Below are positions 44,749 to 53,375 of a stretch of DNA of 64,000 nt, piece after piece. Within the stretch, counting starts at the first letter, position 1. Each line of letters starts with the position of its first letter. This stretch comes from Roseivirga thermotolerans. Lineage in GTDB: Bacteria; Bacteroidota; Bacteroidia; Cytophagales; Cyclobacteriaceae. The notes beneath the pieces are model-generated. The model was not told the DNA's origin. It did no database searches and saw only the letters and a list, made by a program, of their open reading frames with translations. Where the stretch lies: positions 784,338-848,337 of the forward strand of contig NZ_BNAG01000003.1 of assembly GCF_014653175.1 (NCBI RefSeq), read 5' to 3'. Both the position numbers and the translations under genes were made by a program.

Positions 44749-45006
44749 TAGTCTGTTTAGTATTTGTCATTTCGTGCTCCTTCAAAAAAAGGGAGGCTTA
44801 ACTAATAGTACACAAGGATTGGCTGTAGCCATTACTCGTTAGAAAAAAAATAATAGGGTTACTCATTTAGATCACATTTGTTAGCCCCAGTATACTAGCC
44901 ATAAGCTGTGTCCTCACAGCGTCTTTTAACAACCATTTGTGAAGACACAAATGGAGCCAAGGTTCAGAAATGCTCTTCTTGCGGTATAAGTAAGTAACCC
45001 TAAGAA

Positions 45007-45534
45007 TTAAACAGAAACCGTATTTGCATAGGCATGTATGGTTTTTATGGCTTTACTCATCTGGCTTTCTACTGTATTTACAGAAATGTTCAGTTTTGCA
45101 GCAATCTCTTTATTGGAAAGCCCCTCATATCTGCTCAGCATAAACACGGTACGCCTTTTGGGCGGAAGGGTGTTTATAGCTTTTCTTATGATGTCTTCCA
45201 TGTCTTTTAAGATTATGGTTTCCATGGTGGTGTTGAGGCTAACCATCGACTCATTGATTTCCAGGCTTCCCATATGTTTTTGATTATCTCTTATTCGGTT
45301 GAGCGCTAGATTTTTGGCGATTCGGAAGAGCAAAGCATAGGGCGATGAGTCAAGATTGATTTGCTTGCGTATTGCCCAGAACTTGAGGAAAACGTCTTGA
45401 CACACTTCTTCACTGTCTTCTACCGATTCCAACAGTGAATAGCAAAAATTGAAAACCTTGTTCAGGTTTAGGTCAACGAAAGATTCGAAGGCCCTTTCGT
45501 CACCTTTTTTAATTCTAAGTATAAGCTTGTCCAT
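45007..45534 (-). CDS. FecI-type ECF sigma factor
   Basis: 175 residues with sigma regions 2 (residues ~10-80: RAFESFVDLNLNKVFNFCYS, DSEEVCQDVFLKFW, LFRIAKNLALNRIRD) and 4 (~115-170: INTLPPKRRTVFMLSRYEGL, NKEIAAKLNISVNTVESQMS). A 258-bp gap separates it from the fecR gene downstream, longer than in most fecI-fecR pairs. It activates the SusC/SusD genes and probably its own operon. Confidence 0.92.
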   Translation of the reverse strand: MDKLILRIKKGDERAFESFVDLNLNKVFNFCYSLLESVEDSEEVCQDVFLKFWAIRKQINLDSSPYALLFRIAKNLALNRIRDNQKHMGSLEINESMVSLNTTMETIILKDMEDIIRKAINTLPPKRRTVFMLSRYEGLSNKEIAAKLNISVNTVESQMSKAIKTIHAYANTVSV

Positions 45535-45970
45535 GCCCTATTACATCAAGTAGAATGATATAATAGAGACAGAATGACAATGTGTTTTTGAATGGAAAAT
45601 AGCTGCTGACCTATGCTTTTTCATAGTTGTTGTTTTGTTGAGTTTTTGAATAAAGAAAAACTGAAAAAAAATTCAGCTATAGTCAGAGGTGGCAAAAAAA
45701 TAGCCGCGTTTAATGGTTGACCTGTAAAGTATACAACGCAATATAATTAAAGCCCTTATGCTATGGGACGGTGTTTTCTATCAAATGGTTAGATTTTTTG
45801 CAAATAATTGTATGTGAAGAACAGCAATAGCCCTGCTATATATGGTCTCTGAGGCTGGTATTTTGGCAATTTATGAAGTCTGATTTGACTGTATCCGGCA
45901 TGAACAAACAAGGCCGGCTCAGTGGAGGAAATATATGTTTTTTAACTAAAAAGCAGTTTTGGCCAATAAA
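45535..45970. other. AT-rich intergenic stretch
   Basis: About 440 bases between the sigma-factor start and the pyrophosphatase terminator. I see no gene. Runs of A and T are frequent and presumably include the promoter of the sigma-factor gene. No TTG-N19-TAnnTTTG pair is clear enough to report. Confidence 0.45.
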
Positions 45971-45971
45971 A

Positions 45972-46006
45972 ACAAAAGCCTGCAAGTGTTCACTTACAGG
46001 CTTTTG
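45972..46006 (-). terminator. Strong intrinsic terminator of the pyrophosphatase gene
   Basis: ACAAAAGCCTGCAAGTG and CACTTACAGGCTTTTGT pair over 16 of 17 positions with almost no loop. Reading on the minus strand, the stem is followed by TTTTTATTGG. It lies 30 bp beyond the hppA stop. Confidence 0.85.
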
Positions 46007-46035
46007 TAGCTTTTATGCCTTGCGGCACTTCAATG

Positions 46036-48273
46036 TTACTCTACTTCTGTAACAATATCTTCAACATCATCGATGTGAATCTCTACAGGATCAATTTCTA
46101 CATGGGCATCGGTACTGTGTTCTCCCGTACCATACATTTCACCCAAGATTGGCGCAATAACCAAACCTACCAGACAGGTAAGTTTAATAAGAATGTTCAT
46201 TGAAGGCCCTGAGGTATCTTTGAATGGATCACCTACGGTATCGCCAGTTACAGCTGCTTTATGAGCATCAGAACCTTTGTAGGTCATTTCACCATCAATT
46301 TCAACACCGGCTTCGAACGATTTCTTGGCGTTGTCCCAGGCCCCACCTGCGTTGTTTTGGAATATGGCCCAAAGCACACCAGAAACAGCCACTCCGGCCA
46401 TGTATGAACCAAGTGCTTCAGGGCCCATAATAAAGCCAATGGCAATTGGGAACAGGATGGTAATAGCTCCTGGCAACATCATTTCTTTAATGGCTGCCTT
46501 GGTAGAAATTTCAACACATTTACCATACTCAGGTTTGCCAGTACCTTCCATAATACCAGGAATTTCCTTGAACTGTCTTCTTACCTCTTTCACCATTTCC
46601 ATGGCGGCTTTACCTACTGACTGCATAGCCAAAGCAGAGAAAATTACTGGAACCATACCACCAATAAACAGGGCAGCCAGTACATCGGCTTTGAAGATGT
46701 TAATTCCATCAATTCCTGTGAAGGTTACATAAGCCGCAAATAAGGCAAGTGCTGTCAAAGCAGCCGAAGCAATAGCAAATCCTTTACCAATAGCAGCGGT
46801 AGTATTTCCTACAGAATCGAGAATATCTGTTTTAGTTCTTACTTCATCCGGTAGCTCGCTCATTTCGGCAATACCACCTGCATTATCGGCAATAGGACCG
46901 AAGGCATCGATAGCCAATTGCATGGCTGTAGTAGCCATCATGGCCGAAGCAGCAATACCTACACCGTAAAAACCTGCCAATTCGTAGGCTCCCCAAATGG
47001 CTCCTGCAAACAGGAGAATAGGGGCAAAGGTAGATTTCATTCCGGTAGCCAGACCTGCAATAATGTTTGTAGCCGCTCCGGTAGATGAGTTTTGAATGAT
47101 TGACATTACGGGCTTTTTACCCAAACCTGTATAAAACTCTGTCATATAAGAGATAAGACCACCTACAATGAGGCCCACTACAACGGCTCCAAATACCCGG
47201 GTAGAAGTAATTTCTACAATGCCTTCGCCAAACAAAGACATTTGCATGGTGGCAGGGAGCAACAGGTCTATCAGGAACCAACAGGCAATGGCTGTTAGAA
47301 CAATAGATCCCCAGTTACCTTTATTAAGAGCAGCCTGAACTTCGGCTTCTTTAGCGTTTTCGTTAGAGATTTTGATTACCAGTGTTCCCAGTATTGAGAA
47401 GATGATACCGGCTCCTGCAATCACTAATGGAAGAAGGATTGGACCAATTCCACCAAAAGCATCATCGATTGAACCCCCCATATCTCGAATTACATAGTTA
47501 CCGAGAACCATAGAGGCTAACACGGTAGCCACATAAGAACCGAAAAGGTCGGCACCCATACCGGCCACATCACCTACGTTATCACCTACGTTGTCAGCAA
47601 TAGTAGCAGGGTTTCTTGGATCGTCTTCAGGAATACCTGCTTCCACTTTACCTACAAGGTCAGCTCCAACATCGGCTGCTTTGGTGTAAATACCACCACC
47701 TACACGGGCAAAAAGGGCAATTGACTCAGCACCTAATGAGAAACCGGCAAGAGCTTCTAGCACCACAGTCATGTCTTGAGTGTTGGTCCACTCACCACCC
47801 ATGAAATACTGGAAAAGAAGGATGAAAAGAATACTAAGACCAAACACTGCCAGTCCGGCAACGCCAAGTCCCATTACGGTACCACCGGTAAACGATACCT
47901 TTAATGCTTTCGATAAGCTTGTTCTGGCTGCTTGTGTGGTTCTAACGTTGGCTGCTGTGGCAATGCGCATACCAATGTTGCCGGCCCATCCTGAGAAAAA
48001 GGCACCAATAACAAAGGCCACCACAATGAACCAGTGGGTAGTTTCTACTACCTGCGAAATGACACCCAGAAGTACTCCGGCTATAACAACAAAAATGGCC
48101 AATACTCTGTATTCAGCGCTAAGAAATGCAAGAGCTCCCTCTCTAATGTGTTGAGCCAGGTCTTGCATTTTTTGGTCACCGGCATCTTGTTGGTTTACCC
48201 ATCTCGCTTTGGCGATCATCACCAATAATCCGATCAAGCCCAGAACGGGCACTGCATAAATAAGATAAGACAT
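46036..48273 (-). CDS. hppA: Membrane-bound ion-translocating pyrophosphatase
   Basis: 745 residues from the ATG at 48273 ([12 protein letters not shown]); an ATG 10 codons upstream adds a non-hydrophobic leader. About 16 membrane helices. The active-site signature [20 protein letters not shown] and [19 protein letters not shown] is intact, as is the C-terminal DNAKKSFE segment. The [10 protein letters not shown] motif has Ala where K-independent enzymes carry Lys, so K+-dependent activity is expected; whether it pumps H+, Na+ or both is not decidable here. A 30-residue acidic and His-containing tail ([19 protein letters not shown]) is unusual. Confidence 0.93.
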   Translation of the reverse strand: MSYLIYAVPVLGLIGLLVMIAKARWVNQQDAGDQKMQDLAQHIREGALAFLSAEYRVLAIFVVIAGVLLGVISQVVETTHWFIVVAFVIGAFFSGWAGNIGMRIATAANVRTTQAARTSLSKALKVSFTGGTVMGLGVAGLAVFGLSILFILLFQYFMGGEWTNTQDMTVVLEALAGFSLGAESIALFARVGGGIYTKAADVGADLVGKVEAGIPEDDPRNPATIADNVGDNVGDVAGMGADLFGSYVATVLASMVLGNYVIRDMGGSIDDAFGGIGPILLPLVIAGAGIIFSILGTLVIKISNENAKEAEVQAALNKGNWGSIVLTAIACWFLIDLLLPATMQMSLFGEGIVEITSTRVFGAVVVGLIVGGLISYMTEFYTGLGKKPVMSIIQNSSTGAATNIIAGLATGMKSTFAPILLFAGAIWGAYELAGFYGVGIAASAMMATTAMQLAIDAFGPIADNAGGIAEMSELPDEVRTKTDILDSVGNTTAAIGKGFAIASAALTALALFAAYVTFTGIDGINIFKADVLAALFIGGMVPVIFSALAMQSVGKAAMEMVKEVRRQFKEIPGIMEGTGKPEYGKCVEISTKAAIKEMMLPGAITILFPIAIGFIMGPEALGSYMAGVAVSGVLWAIFQNNAGGAWDNAKKSFEAGVEIDGEMTYKGSDAHKAAVTGDTVGDPFKDTSGPSMNILIKLTCLVGLVIAPILGEMYGTGEHSTDAHVEIDPVEIHIDDVEDIVTEVE

Positions 48274-48475
48274 AATTAGGTCCTTAGTTTTTAAGACGTG
48301 CAAAGATAGCAGATGAGGTCAGAAAACGAAAGAAGAATAAAGTGAATTGCCCCGTGTCGCCAGGGTTGAGTTCAACCTATTGATATTGAGTGATTTATTA
48401 CCGGTTTGGGGAAGTGCTTACAAGTGGGATGAAGGTTTTATGTTGTTTGAGTGTTATGAGTCTCCGCAGCATAGT

Positions 48476-49174
48476 TTAAGGTTTGAGACTACCAACGCCA
48501 CCATCTATTCCTATCACTTGCCCGGTGATCCAGCTGCTTTTAGGACTTAGTAGAAACGAAGCCATTTCGGCCAAATCGTGGGTGGTTCCATAACGGCCTA
48601 TGGGGTGTCTTTTATTGGAAGCTTCTTTTTTGTCATCTGTTGCAAGCAGCCGTTCGGCCAAAGGGGTATCGGTTAAAGAGGGAGCCAATACATTCACTCT
48701 AATGTGTTGCGAACTCCACTCCGCAGCCAACGATTTGCCTAAACCTTCTACCGCGGCTTTGGCCGATGCAATAGACGAGTGAAAATTCATGCCCAACTTA
48801 GAAGCCACGGTGCTAAAGAGTACTACCGATGCAGATTCTGATTTCTTTAGGCTTTTAAAAGCGGCCTGAAGCGTTTTTACTGCCCCAAGAAAGTTTACTT
48901 CCATGTCCTTTTGAAAGTCGGCAATGGTTAGTCTCTGAAATGGCCTGAGGTTAATGGAGCCAGGGCAATAGACCAAGCCGTCCAGAGTTTCTGGCAAGAA
49001 GGAAAAGTCAGGTTCAGCTGCGGTTACATCCAGAGTGTAGTGCTTTACATCTTCCAACTCAGGGTTATTTCGGGAAGCTGAAATTACCCTGACTCCTTGT
49101 TTTATTAACAGTTGAGCTAAGCTTTTGCCAATGCCCGAACTGGCCCCCACAATGAGAACTGTCTTTCCTGTCAT
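48476..49174 (-). CDS. Short-chain dehydrogenase/reductase-like protein lacking the catalytic tyrosine
   Basis: 232-residue Rossmann protein with an N-terminal cofactor loop LIVGASSGIGKSLA and the C-terminal ITGQVIGIDGG of classical SDRs. The strand VVLFSTVASKLGMNFHS supplies the Ser of the active site (residue 121), but the usual Y-x-x-x-K reads I135-A-S-A-K139, so the catalytic Tyr is replaced by Ile. It starts 3 bp after folE ends and the pterin synthase precedes both, so a sepiapterin-reductase-like role is possible but unproved. Confidence 0.8.
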   Translation of the reverse strand: MTGKTVLIVGASSGIGKSLAQLLIKQGVRVISASRNNPELEDVKHYTLDVTAAEPDFSFLPETLDGLVYCPGSINLRPFQRLTIADFQKDMEVNFLGAVKTLQAAFKSLKKSESASVVLFSTVASKLGMNFHSSIASAKAAVEGLGKSLAAEWSSQHIRVNVLAPSLTDTPLAERLLATDDKKEASNKRHPIGRYGTTHDLAEMASFLLSPKSSWITGQVIGIDGGVGSLKP

Positions 49175-49176
49175 GC

Positions 49177-49869
49177 CTATTTTTTCTGATGAATGTATCC
49201 GAGAAACTCGTTGCGGGTACTTTCTTCTTTGAATCTACCGTGAAACTGAGCCGTAACCGTGCTGCTGTTTACATCTTTAACCCCCCTGGAAGAAACACAA
49301 AGGTGCTCGGCATCAATTACAACGGCAACGTCTTCAGTACCCAAGATTTCTTTGAGTTCGTTGGCAATTTGAACGGTAAGTCGCTCCTGAACCTGTGGTC
49401 TTTTGGCATAGTAATCTACAATTCGGTTGATTTTGCTCAGGCCGATGACCTGACCGTTGGAAATGTAGGCTACATGGGCCTTACCAATAATAGGCACAAA
49501 GTGATGCTCACAGTTGGAGTAAAAGGTAATATCCTTTTCTACCAGCATCTCATCATACTTATATTTATTATCAAACAAGGCGACTTTGGGCTTGTTTGCA
49601 GGGTTTAATCCACTAAATATTTCTTTGATGTACATTTTGGCCACCCTGCGCGGTGTGCCGGAAAGGCTGTCGTCCGTAAGGTCGAGCCCCATTATTTCCA
49701 TAATCTCCCTGAACTTGTCTTCAATGAGATTCATCTTCAGTTCATCATCCATATCAAAGGCATCGGCCTTGAGTGGCGTATCGTAAGAAGTGCCAATGTG
49801 CTCATCTCCAATTTCCTCAATGGTGAGTCCGTTAAGCTGGGTATTCAACGAAGTTGCGTTCTGTCTCAT
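49177..49869 (-). CDS. folE: GTP cyclohydrolase I
   Basis: 230 residues. It converts GTP to 7,8-dihydroneopterin triphosphate. The zinc ligands are Cys120 and His123 (NCEHHFVP) and Cys191 (EHLCVSSRG). SLSGTPRRVAKMYIKEIFSG and the QERLTVQIANEL segment are standard. The N-terminal extension of about 40 residues is longer than in E. coli. The start codon lies 38 bp inside the end of the pterin synthase gene; a later start is possible. It lies between the pterin synthase and SDR genes in a three-gene operon. Confidence 0.94.
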   Translation of the reverse strand: MRQNATSLNTQLNGLTIEEIGDEHIGTSYDTPLKADAFDMDDELKMNLIEDKFREIMEIMGLDLTDDSLSGTPRRVAKMYIKEIFSGLNPANKPKVALFDNKYKYDEMLVEKDITFYSNCEHHFVPIIGKAHVAYISNGQVIGLSKINRIVDYYAKRPQVQERLTVQIANELKEILGTEDVAVVIDAEHLCVSSRGVKDVNSSTVTAQFHGRFKEESTRNEFLGYIHQKK

Positions 49870-50239
49870 ATAGGGTTATTTTCAAATCGAGCGAAGGCTC
49901 AATTTTGGTTCTAAGAATGTTGTAAATGACTACTGCAATGTTTTCTGCAGTAGGGTTTAGGTGTTTAAATTCCTCTACATCCAGATTAAGATTTTTATGG
50001 TCGAAGCGTTCGAGCACATTTTCTTTAATCAGGTCGCTTAGTACTTTCATGTCGTACACATAGCCCGTTTCGGGGTTGGGCTCGCCAGTTACTTTCACAA
50101 TCAACTCATAGTTGTGACCGTGATAGTACTCATTGTTGCACTTGCCAAAGATTTCCTGATTTTGCTCTTTAGACCATTCGGGGTTGTGCAATCGGTGGGC
50201 AGCATTGAAATGCTCCTTTCTAAAAACCGCTACTTTCAT
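49832..50239 (-). CDS. 6-pyruvoyl-tetrahydropterin synthase / QueD family
   Basis: 135-residue pterin enzyme. The zinc ligands are His15, His40 and His42 (FNAAHRLHN and YYHGHNYE). The catalytic Cys34 gives C-x5-H-G-H, the spacing of PTPS enzymes; QueD proper has C-x3-H-G-H. MKVAVFRKEHF is the family N-terminus and LYETERNFVEY the C-terminal Glu. Neighbours folE and an SDR match the three steps GTP to dihydroneopterin triphosphate to 6-pyruvoyl-tetrahydropterin to tetrahydrobiopterin. A role in queuosine synthesis is less likely because queC/queE are not present. Confidence 0.85.
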   Translation of the reverse strand: MKVAVFRKEHFNAAHRLHNPEWSKEQNQEIFGKCNNEYYHGHNYELIVKVTGEPNPETGYVYDMKVLSDLIKENVLERFDHKNLNLDVEEFKHLNPTAENIAVVIYNILRTKIEPSLDLKITLYETERNFVEYPA

Positions 50240-50365
50240 TAATGATTAATTATACTGAGTAAGAAGTTTGCTTACTACTTTTCTTTATCGACTACCCAAC
50301 ATTAGGTGCTACATTATTGTTCAAGGATTTGAAAAATAAATTCAACAAAGCTTAAGCTTCTGACA

Positions 50366-51823
50366 TTGAACACAACAGATGTACTGGTAGTCGGTTCGGG
50401 CATGGGGGCCTTAACCTCCGCTGCCTTACTTGCAAATAAAGGATTAAAAGTTCGGATTATCGAACAAAATTGGCAACCAGGTGGCTGCACATCTTCATAT
50501 TGGCGTAAAGGATACGTTTTTGAAACCGGGGCTACCACCCTGGTAGGACTGGGAGAGGGCATGCCTTTGCAATATGTCATAGACAAAACAGGTATTGAGC
50601 TACCCCTAAGAAAATTGGGTTTACCCATGCAAGTTTGGCTAAATGGAGGAATACGCGTGAATCGCTATGAGGCTTTAGAGGAGTGGATAGCAGAGGCTGA
50701 GCGAGTTTTTGGTGAAAGTGGTCAACGAGCCTTTTGGACAGAATGCTTCAAGGTGAGCCAATTTGTTTGGCAAAATTCGCTCAGGCAGCTTTCTTTTCCA
50801 CCCACACGCTTTATTGATGTATTGGCTTCCTTAAAACATTTTTCTTTTAGCCAGTTAGCCCATTTGCCCTATGCCTTTCTTTCGGTAGAAGCCGTTCTGA
50901 AGAAACATAGTTTACTGGAAAATAAGCCATTTGTAGATTTTGTGAATGAGCAACTACTCATCACAGCTCAAAACCATATGGAGCAGGTAAACTTTCTCTT
51001 TGGGGCGGCTGCGCTCTGCTATACCAACTATTCTAACTATTATGTTGATGGTGGCCTGTTGAACCTGGTGCTTCCTTTGGTAAAGTATGTGGAAGACCAT
51101 GGAGGACAAATTGTCTATCGGGAAAAGGTAGAGAGTGTCAGTCGTACGGCTTCGGGCTACCGGGTGCAAACAAATAAGGGAGCATATGAGACCGAGTATT
51201 TAATTTCCGGCATTCCCGTTAACAATACGCAAAAGCTATTCTCGCGTGGTTCAATTGCTTTGAAAACTAAGGCCACCATGATGTCCGAGCAGCTCAACAG
51301 TGCTTTCCAAATGGGTATCGGGTTTGTTCCTCACCGGCATTTCGATAGTATTCATCATCAGATTCATTTGTCTGAACCCCTGCCGGAAACCGGGTCTGCC
51401 TCTATTTTTGTGAGTCTTAACCATCCGCAAGATACCGACCGAACAGATGTAAGTGGTGAAAGGGTTATGTCGGTCAGTACCCATTTGCCCAATCCTCAAC
51501 ATCGCCTGATTGATAACTCAGTTGTAGAGAAAGCGATAATTAAGGTATTGATAAAGCACGATTTTTTTAAGCCTGAAAACCTAAAGGTTTATCATAGTTC
51601 GGGGCCAAAGTCCTGGCAAAAATGGACGGGGCGTCAATGGGGTTTTGTGGGAGGCTATCCTCAATACCTGAACATAAAACCCTGGCAAATGCTCGACTGT
51701 CGGATTGATGGATATAAGGCCTATCAGGTGGGAGATACGGTGTACCCCGGCCAGGGTATTCCGGGGGTGACTCTTTCGGGCATTATAGCAATGGAAAAGT
51801 TGAGATTGGACTGGAAGGTTTAG
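50366..51823 (+). CDS. CrtI/CrtO-like FAD-dependent oxidoreductase
   Basis: 485 residues. The N-terminal FAD-binding loop is VLVVGSGMGALTSAALLANK with the matching RIIEQNWQPGGCTSSYWRKG. The C-terminal GDTVYPGQGIPGVTLSGIIA is the second FAD-binding segment typical of phytoene desaturase/carotenoid-type amine oxidase relatives. The start codon is a TTG at 50366: no in-frame ATG or GTG lies between it and the stop codon upstream, and the FAD loop starts only seven residues later. No other carotenoid gene is nearby, so the substrate is open. Confidence 0.85.
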   Translation: MNTTDVLVVGSGMGALTSAALLANKGLKVRIIEQNWQPGGCTSSYWRKGYVFETGATTLVGLGEGMPLQYVIDKTGIELPLRKLGLPMQVWLNGGIRVNRYEALEEWIAEAERVFGESGQRAFWTECFKVSQFVWQNSLRQLSFPPTRFIDVLASLKHFSFSQLAHLPYAFLSVEAVLKKHSLLENKPFVDFVNEQLLITAQNHMEQVNFLFGAAALCYTNYSNYYVDGGLLNLVLPLVKYVEDHGGQIVYREKVESVSRTASGYRVQTNKGAYETEYLISGIPVNNTQKLFSRGSIALKTKATMMSEQLNSAFQMGIGFVPHRHFDSIHHQIHLSEPLPETGSASIFVSLNHPQDTDRTDVSGERVMSVSTHLPNPQHRLIDNSVVEKAIIKVLIKHDFFKPENLKVYHSSGPKSWQKWTGRQWGFVGGYPQYLNIKPWQMLDCRIDGYKAYQVGDTVYPGQGIPGVTLSGIIAMEKLRLDWKV

Positions 51824-51997
51824 TCCTAAAATGCACTTTCTGACAACTCCTTTTCGAATTGTGACAATTCGTGACATTCGTTTACCCCTTCATGACAAAC
51901 CCACTTTCTGTTCCGCGTTCATTTGAGTAAGAATTCGCTGAATCATGTTTCTGGCGAAGACTTATGAAGAAAAATCAAAACTCAAAAAGCAACAACA

Positions 51998-52591
51998 ATG
52001 AAAAATCAATTCACAAAAATCGTGGCCGGCATAGTATTGCTAACCAGCGGATTCATGGCTCAGGCCAGCAAAACTGAAAGAGAAATTTACATTAAGCGAG
52101 AAGCTTCAAAATCGGTGGTTCTTCAAATGAAAAATGTTACCGAAGGAACCAAGGTTTCTATATGGAACAGGTCGGGCGATTTGCTTTTTAGCGATCGGGT
52201 GACCGGAGAAAGCTATTCCAAAGTGTTCGACCTAAAGCACCTGCAAAAAGGAGAATTGCTTTTGGAAGTAGAAAATGAGTCGTCATTGGAGGTGCTTCCT
52301 ATTGAAGTAACAGAAGAAAGTGCCACCCTAAAGCGAAATGAGGAAAAAGTGTATGTGAAACCGGTGGTAAGACTTACCCATAATGAATTAAAGGTCTTTC
52401 TGGGAGAGAATAAGAATGGGTTTGAGATGAAAATGACCGATCAGTTTAACGACCTGGTATATAAGCATCACCTGGATGGTTCAGAAGGAGGGATGAAACG
52501 CTACGATGTTTCGAAACTGTCTTCAGGCAAATATAATATTCAGTTTACTGCAGACGGCAGAAGCTTTTATCATACAATCATCATTAAGTAA
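51998..52591 (+). CDS. Secreted protein of unknown function
   Basis: 197 residues with a signal sequence (TKIVAGIVLLTSGFMAQAS) and a mature part that is all beta strands with no Cys. The central VSIWNRSGDLLFSDRVTGES and C-terminal SSGKYNIQFTADGRSFYHTI follow the pattern of a small Ig-like fold of the type seen at secretion C-termini in Bacteroidota, but it is not long enough to call a sorting domain. Followed by a terminator, so it is a single-gene transcript. Confidence 0.65.
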   Translation: MKNQFTKIVAGIVLLTSGFMAQASKTEREIYIKREASKSVVLQMKNVTEGTKVSIWNRSGDLLFSDRVTGESYSKVFDLKHLQKGELLLEVENESSLEVLPIEVTEESATLKRNEEKVYVKPVVRLTHNELKVFLGENKNGFEMKMTDQFNDLVYKHHLDGSEGGMKRYDVSKLSSGKYNIQFTADGRSFYHTIIIK

Positions 52592-52618
52592 AAGTGCAAT
52601 CTTACTTAATTGGAGAAA

Positions 52619-52649
52619 TGACCCCGGCAGATGGCTGGGGTTTTTTATT
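52619..52649 (+). terminator. Terminator of the secreted protein gene
   Basis: ACCCC (52621-52625) pairs with GGGGT across GGCAGATGGCT and is followed by six T residues and an AT tail. It sits 30 bp past the stop codon at 52591. Confidence 0.75.
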
Positions 52650-52872
52650 TGCGGACGACCTGATTTACAAAATGTTACAGTGTATTGTTCTCGCAACACA
52701 AGTGTTCGCAAGTGTACAAACTTTGAGGTTAATGACTGTTAATAAAAATGGTAAGTGATTGATTTACAGGTGTGTGTGTTTTGTGGCACAAGGCTTGGAT
52801 AAGAACTGGCACGGTGCTTTGGTCGGCACCTTCCGAATAGTCGGAAACTCGAAATAAAAACAACAAAAGGTC

Positions 52873-53268
52873 ATGAACTCAATAGTATTAAACAACTGGA
52901 ACACCATGAAAAGAAGACTGATCTTAGTGATCGGCATCATGGTTGCGATAGGCGCTACGGTTTTCGCTCATACTAGAGAAGAGGCGAAATTGACAAGGGA
53001 AGAAGCCCACGAATTAATAGGTATCATAAAGAAAGAGTTAAATGTGGAGGCCTATGAGCCCAACCTGATTTTTCTTGAAGATGGTACCATGGAAGAGGTA
53101 GAACCCATGCGAATAATTAAGATTTATGATGCGCACGATGTATTGCTTTTAGAAGCTCCAATTACCAAGCTTCGACAGTATAAGAACAAGCATTTGAGAA
53201 AGCTTCTAAATGCCAGTGATTATCTAACTGAATATGGCAATACGCGCTACTATCGCTTAGATATCTAG
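52873..53268 (+). CDS. Small secreted protein of unknown function
   Basis: 131 residues from 52873, or 120 from the internal ATG at 52906 which gives a better signal sequence (MKRRLILVIGIMVAIGATVF). The mature part is short and acidic with an EEAKLTREEAHELIGIIKKE helix and a beta region (RIIKIYDAHDVLLLEAPI). No family recognised. It resembles the gene before it in size and in having its own terminator. Confidence 0.65.
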   Translation: MNSIVLNNWNTMKRRLILVIGIMVAIGATVFAHTREEAKLTREEAHELIGIIKKELNVEAYEPNLIFLEDGTMEEVEPMRIIKIYDAHDVLLLEAPITKLRQYKNKHLRKLLNASDYLTEYGNTRYYRLDI

Positions 53269-53308
53269 TCTAAGGTTAGAAACTCAATAACAGGCTAATA
53301 CCTGTACA

Positions 53309-53336
53309 GAACCTGCCCGCTGGGGCAGGTTCTTTT
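53309..53336 (+). terminator. Terminator of the small secreted protein gene
   Basis: GAACCTGCCC (53309-53318) pairs with GGGCAGGTTC (53323-53332) around a four-base loop and is followed by TTTTG. It lies between this gene and the convergent hybrid sensor gene. Confidence 0.75.
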
Positions 53337-53375
53337 GTTTCTAACCTAAGTAGCGGGACTTTTATGAATATGGAC

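Noticed and set aside
45600..45960. Possible small RNA or tRNA in the AT-rich gap
   Set aside because: No cloverleaf or conserved structured RNA was recognisable; only AT-rich sequence and one terminator.
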